Part shown: piece after piece, positions 6,665-9,440 of the stretch
How positions within the stretch are numbered: position 1 is the first letter of the stretch
How the letters are laid out: each line of letters begins with the position of its first letter
NCBI GenBank assembly: GCA_964369635.1
Contig: CAYJGN010000060.1
Coordinates: 1 to 9,440 of the forward strand
Direction: 5' to 3'
DNA length: 9,440 nucleotides
Source of the DNA: CAYJGN01 sp964369635
GTDB lineage: Bacteria; Bacillota; Clostridia; Oscillospirales; Ruminococcaceae
Notes under the pieces: model-generated
What the model was told of the DNA's origin: nothing
Database searches by the model: none
The model's input: the letters and a program-made list of their open reading frames with translations, nothing else
Translations under genes and position numbers: made by a program

Positions 6665-8092
6665 ATGTACGATATAATTATTATCGGCGGTGGAGCGGTC
6701 GGAGCTGCAACCGCTTACTACCTTTCAAAATTCAAACTAAAAACTCTTCTACTCGAAAGCGGGAGCGATCTTTGCACTGGCGCTTCAAAGGCAAACAGCG
6801 GCATTGTTCACGGAGGATATGACCCAAAACCCGGCAGCCTTATGGCAAAACTCAATCTGCGCGGTAATCGCTTAATTGAAGAGTGCTCAAAAGAGCTTGC
6901 TTTCCCATATAAAAAAATCGGCTCACTCGTCCTTGCATTTGGCGAGGAGGACGATAAAAAGATAGAAGAGCTCTATAAAAGAGGGCTTGAAAACGGTATA
7001 GAGGGTCTCTCGATATTATCAAAAGAGCAAACTCTAAAAAAAGAACCGCTTGCAAACGGAGAAGTCACCTCTTCGCTTCACTGCGAGAATTCAGGTGTTG
7101 TCTCCCCGTGGGGAATGGTCTATGCTTTTGGAGATAATGCTGCTTCAAACGGCGTTTCAATAAAGCTCGATAGCAAAGTAACCAGAATAGAAAAAGAGAG
7201 CGAAATATTCTCTGTCTTCTGCAAAGATACCGAATATAGAGGGAAATATATAGTTAATGCCGCAGGTATTCATACCGGTGAAATAGCTAAAATGGCAGGG
7301 GATGACAGCATAAATATAAATGCTTATGCAGGTCAATATCATCTGCTCGATAAAGGTGCGCTATTCCTCTCAAAGGTTGTTTTCCCAGCCCCAAGCGATG
7401 CCGGAAAAGGAATACTCGTATCACCTACCGCAGGCGGAAACACCCTCGCTGGTCCTACATCCATTAAAACCGACTTTGAAGATACCGCAACCGATAAAAA
7501 AACACTTGATTTAATAGAGGTCGCCGCAAAGAAATCTATTCCCTCTATTGATTTTAACCAAACAATACGCACCTTCTCAGGACTTCGCGCAAAGGCGGAG
7601 TATGATGATTTCATAGTTGAATTTTCAAAAAACTGCGAGAACCTTTTAAATCTTGCCGGAATTAAATCTCCAGGCCTTACCGCTGCACCCGCAATAGGTG
7701 AAATGGCGGCAGAGATGTTAATCAAGAGAATAGGCGATGTTGCAAAAAAAGAAGACTATAAAATATTTAAGCCAAAACCCCTATTTCGCACCCTCTCACC
7801 TGAGGATAAAAAATCTATAGCCGTAAAGGACTTCTCATATGCGCAGATAATCTGTCGCTGCGAAACAGTTACAAAAGGAGATATTGAAGCGGCACTCAAC
7901 CGACCTGTCCGCGTCTCAACTCTTGAGGGAGTTAAAAGAAGGTGCAATGCTGGTATGGGACGATGTCAGAGCGGGTTTTGCTCACCTAAAGTTATTGAGA
8001 TTATCGCCGACATACGAGGCATCTCCCCTCTTGATGTCCGCCTTGAAAACGATAAAAGCTATATCCTAACAGAGGATAGGAGGGATATATGA
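6665..8092 (+). CDS. FAD-dependent dehydrogenase (DAO family) with C-terminal BFD-like [2Fe-2S] domain, GlpA-like
   Basis: The protein has 475 residues. A Rossmann FAD motif G-G-G-A-V-G (8-13) opens a DAO-fold oxidase/dehydrogenase domain (about 1-355). Typical family stretches are N-S-G-V-V-S-P-W-G (142-150), R-T-F-S-G-L-R-A (302-309) and A-G-I-K-S-P-G-L-T-A-A-P-A-I-G (331-345). Residues 390-455 are a BFD-like domain with C397-x-C399 and C434-x4-C439 as likely [2Fe-2S] ligands, plus an extra C427. This architecture matches anaerobic glycerol-3-phosphate dehydrogenase GlpA-like proteins of Clostridia and Thermotoga; L-2-hydroxyglutarate or another 2-hydroxyacid is an alternative substrate. 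It is cytoplasmic or peripheral, with no membrane segment. The ATG has an AAAGGA site 6 nt away. It overlaps the next gene by 4 bp (ATGA), implying translational coupling and a shared complex. Confidence 0.88.
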   Translation: MYDIIIIGGGAVGAATAYYLSKFKLKTLLLESGSDLCTGASKANSGIVHGGYDPKPGSLMAKLNLRGNRLIEECSKELAFPYKKIGSLVLAFGEEDDKKIEELYKRGLENGIEGLSILSKEQTLKKEPLANGEVTSSLHCENSGVVSPWGMVYAFGDNAASNGVSIKLDSKVTRIEKESEIFSVFCKDTEYRGKYIVNAAGIHTGEIAKMAGDDSININAYAGQYHLLDKGALFLSKVVFPAPSDAGKGILVSPTAGGNTLAGPTSIKTDFEDTATDKKTLDLIEVAAKKSIPSIDFNQTIRTFSGLRAKAEYDDFIVEFSKNCENLLNLAGIKSPGLTAAPAIGEMAAEMLIKRIGDVAKKEDYKIFKPKPLFRTLSPEDKKSIAVKDFSYAQIICRCETVTKGDIEAALNRPVRVSTLEGVKRRCNAGMGRCQSGFCSPKVIEIIADIRGISPLDVRLENDKSYILTEDRRDI

Positions 8093-9339
8093 TGAAGTAC
8101 GATGTAATAGTTATAGGGGGTGGACCTGCCGGCATGGCAGCGGCACTCGAAGCGCTTAAAACCACCGATAGCGTCGCTTTAATCGAGCGCGACTTCGAGC
8201 TTGGCGGAATATTAAACCAATGTATCCATTCAGGGTTTGGAATTGAGTATTTCAAAGAAGAGCTAACAGGCCCTGAGTATGCAAACAGATTTATTAAAAT
8301 GATATATGAAAGCAAATGCGATGTTTATTTAAGCAGTATGGTGCTCGAGCTTACAAAAGATAAAAAAATAACTGCACTAAGCCCACAAAAAGGACTTTTC
8401 ACACTCGAAGCAAATTCCATTGTCCTTGCTATGGGCTGTCGTGAGAGAACGCGTGGCGGAATAAAGCTTCCGGGCGAGCGCCCCTCTGGTATACTCACTG
8501 CAGGAACTGCGCAAAAATATATAAACTGCACAGGCTTTATGGTAGGCAAAAAAGCAGTCATACTTGGAAGTGGCGATATAGGTCTTATCATGGCAAGGCG
8601 TTTAACCCTTGAAGGGACAGAGGTTGTTTGCGTAGCTGAGCTCGCCAATACCCCGGGCGGCCTTCGGAGAAACGTCGCGCAATGTCTTGACGACTATGAT
8701 ATACCCCTCCACCTCTCCCATACCGTCACCGATATTAAGGGAGAAAACGGCAGACTCTCACAGGTAACTCTATCTAAAGTCGATGAGAATAAAAATCCTA
8801 TCGTCGGCAGTGAAAAGGTTATAAAGTGCGACACCCTACTTTTATCGGTAGGACTTATCCCCGAAAACGAACTCTCGCAGCTCTGTGGTGTCGAGCTCCA
8901 TCCTAAGACAAATGGCGCAATAGTTTATGAAAACGGCGAAACCACCGTTTCCGGAATTTTCTCCTGTGGAAATGTTTTGCATGTTCACGATATCGTCGAT
9001 TTCGTCACCCTTGAAGCGGCAAAAACAGGCGCTGCCGCTGCAAACTATCGTCCTGATATCCCACCCGCGCCATACTTTGAAACAACCCACTGCGATAGGA
9101 TAGGCTACCTGCTTCCTCAAAGGGTGCATAACGAGATTTCTGATAAATTTGTGAATTTTTATCTTCGCACACGCAAAACCCTGGAGAATATAAAGATAGT
9201 TTTCTATCGTGGCGATATCGAGATAGCCGCCTATAAGCGGGAATTTACCGTCCCCTCCGAGATGGAGAGTATAAAGCTCCCGACCGCACTTCTTAAAAAA
9301 GCAGATGGCGATATAACCGTTAAGATAGAGGAGAGTTAG
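8089..9339 (+). CDS. FAD/NAD(P)-dependent pyridine nucleotide-disulfide-type oxidoreductase, partner of the GlpA-like protein
   Basis: This 416-residue flavoprotein has two Rossmann motifs: G-G-G-P-A-G (10-15) for FAD and G-S-G-D-I-G (160-165) for NAD(P)H. Other conserved stretches are G-G-I-L-N-Q-C-I-H-S-G-F-G (39-51), G-C-R-E-R-T-R-G-G (116-124) and C-G-N-V-L-H-V-H-D (293-301), where the FAD ribityl contacts are expected. The redox-active C-x4-C or C-x2-C disulfide of classical members is absent; only C45 lies in that region. A C-terminal extension of about 85 residues ends the protein. It probably passes electrons between the GlpA-like subunit and NAD(P) or another acceptor; the direction is unknown. 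Two ATGs (8089 and 8092) both suit the AGGAGGG site at 8078-8084; 8092 gives the better spacing (8 nt to AGGAGG) and would shorten the protein by one residue. Confidence 0.87.
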   Translation: MMKYDVIVIGGGPAGMAAALEALKTTDSVALIERDFELGGILNQCIHSGFGIEYFKEELTGPEYANRFIKMIYESKCDVYLSSMVLELTKDKKITALSPQKGLFTLEANSIVLAMGCRERTRGGIKLPGERPSGILTAGTAQKYINCTGFMVGKKAVILGSGDIGLIMARRLTLEGTEVVCVAELANTPGGLRRNVAQCLDDYDIPLHLSHTVTDIKGENGRLSQVTLSKVDENKNPIVGSEKVIKCDTLLLSVGLIPENELSQLCGVELHPKTNGAIVYENGETTVSGIFSCGNVLHVHDIVDFVTLEAAKTGAAAANYRPDIPPAPYFETTHCDRIGYLLPQRVHNEISDKFVNFYLRTRKTLENIKIVFYRGDIEIAAYKREFTVPSEMESIKLPTALLKKADGDITVKIEES

Positions 9340-9354
9340 CGTGAAAAATCACGC
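9339..9354 (+). other. Short hairpin overlapping the stop of the second flavoprotein gene
   Basis: GCGTGA and TCACGC pair perfectly around an AAAA loop. The first base is the last base of the TAG stop. No T-run follows, so it is not a standard terminator. Confidence 0.55.
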
Positions 9355-9440
9355 CAACAATTATCTTATGGCCTGCCGTCACAGACGGCAGATGCCGATT
9401 AATCTCCATTCTGTACGGAGATTATTCAAAACTATTTGTG
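9341..9440 (+). CDS. Possible start of a further ORF, GTG start, open to the window edge (doubtful)
   Basis: A GTG at 9341 lies 7 nt after an AGGAG motif (9329-9333) and opens 33 stop-free codons to the end of the window. This is the position where a DUF1667 gene would be expected in such operons. However, the translation is rich in Arg and His and lacks the early C-x2-C-P-x-G-C motif I associate with DUF1667 proteins. The frame also runs straight through three DNA palindromes. It is more likely the incidental translation of a structured intergenic element. Confidence 0.12.
   Translation, partial: MKNHANNYLMACRHRRQMPINLHSVRRLFKTIC
9370..9424 (+). repeat. Two consecutive palindromes after the flavoprotein operon
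   Basis: The first is CTGCCGTC/GACGGCAG (9373-9380 and 9384-9391) around ACA, lengthened by GGC/GCC (9370-9372 and 9394-9396) across a 2-nt bulge. The second is TAATCTCC/GGAGATTA (9400-9407 and 9417-9424) around 9 nt. Neither is followed by a T-run, although AT-rich sequence follows the second. Paired GC-rich and mixed hairpins in a row suggest a dispersed intergenic palindrome or a small structured RNA rather than a simple terminator. Confidence 0.5.

Noticed and set aside
6448..6822. A 124-codon plus-strand frame crossing the acpP/flavoprotein intergenic gap
   Set aside because: It begins in the divergent promoter region, overlaps the start of the well-supported flavoprotein gene in another frame, and has a low-complexity, aromatic- and Lys/Arg-rich composition typical of translated AT-rich DNA.
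7339..7725. A 128-codon minus-strand frame
   Set aside because: It is antisense to the GlpA-like gene, whose protein sequence is clearly conserved in type. The frame has no recognisable domain.
1..9440. CRISPR arrays, tRNA or rRNA genes, transposases, toxin-antitoxin or phage-defence genes
   Set aside because: No regularly spaced direct repeats, tRNA-like cloverleaf, rRNA stretch, transposase motif or defence-family domain was seen on either strand.

Overview
The window looks like chromosomal DNA from a low-GC Gram-positive anaerobe, most probably a member of the Clostridia. The evidence is an AT-rich sequence with strong AGGAGG ribosome binding sites, Firmicutes-like S10, L3 and acyl carrier protein sequences, the gene order rpsJ-rplC-rplD, a YfhO-family surface enzyme, and an anaerobe-type flavoprotein pair with a BFD-like iron-sulfur domain. 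The species cannot be fixed from the sequence alone.

Layout. Positions 1-1040 (minus strand) hold the start of the S10 ribosomal protein operon: rpsJ, rplC and the first five codons of rplD. Positions 1041-1417 contain no ordinary gene but are dense in structure on the same strand: a good sigma-A-type promoter flanked by a 13-bp inverted repeat, a predicted leader of about 318 nt with several hairpins, a short candidate leader ORF, and an intrinsic-terminator-like hairpin about 100 bp upstream of rpsJ. Positions 1418-6080 (minus) carry two large polytopic membrane proteins, 16 bp apart, that read as one unit: a DUF2142-type protein followed by a YfhO-type protein. Both resemble GT-C-type enzymes of cell-surface glycopolymer modification. 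They have their own promoter immediately downstream of the acpP terminator.

Positions 6219-6446 (minus) are acpP, a stand-alone acyl carrier protein gene with its own promoter and terminator. From about 6605 the plus strand is read divergently. A DAO-family FAD dehydrogenase with a C-terminal [2Fe-2S] domain (6665-8092) overlaps by 4 bp a two-Rossmann-domain flavoprotein oxidoreductase (8089-9339). The two are probably subunits of one glycerol-3-phosphate-dehydrogenase-like complex. The third member usual for such operons, a small DUF1667 protein, does not visibly start in the last 100 bp. Instead that stretch is made of three consecutive hairpins.

Most coding content is ordinary. The parts most worth a second look are the structured S10 leader, the uncharacterised DUF2142/YfhO pair without visible partners, and the palindromic 3' end.
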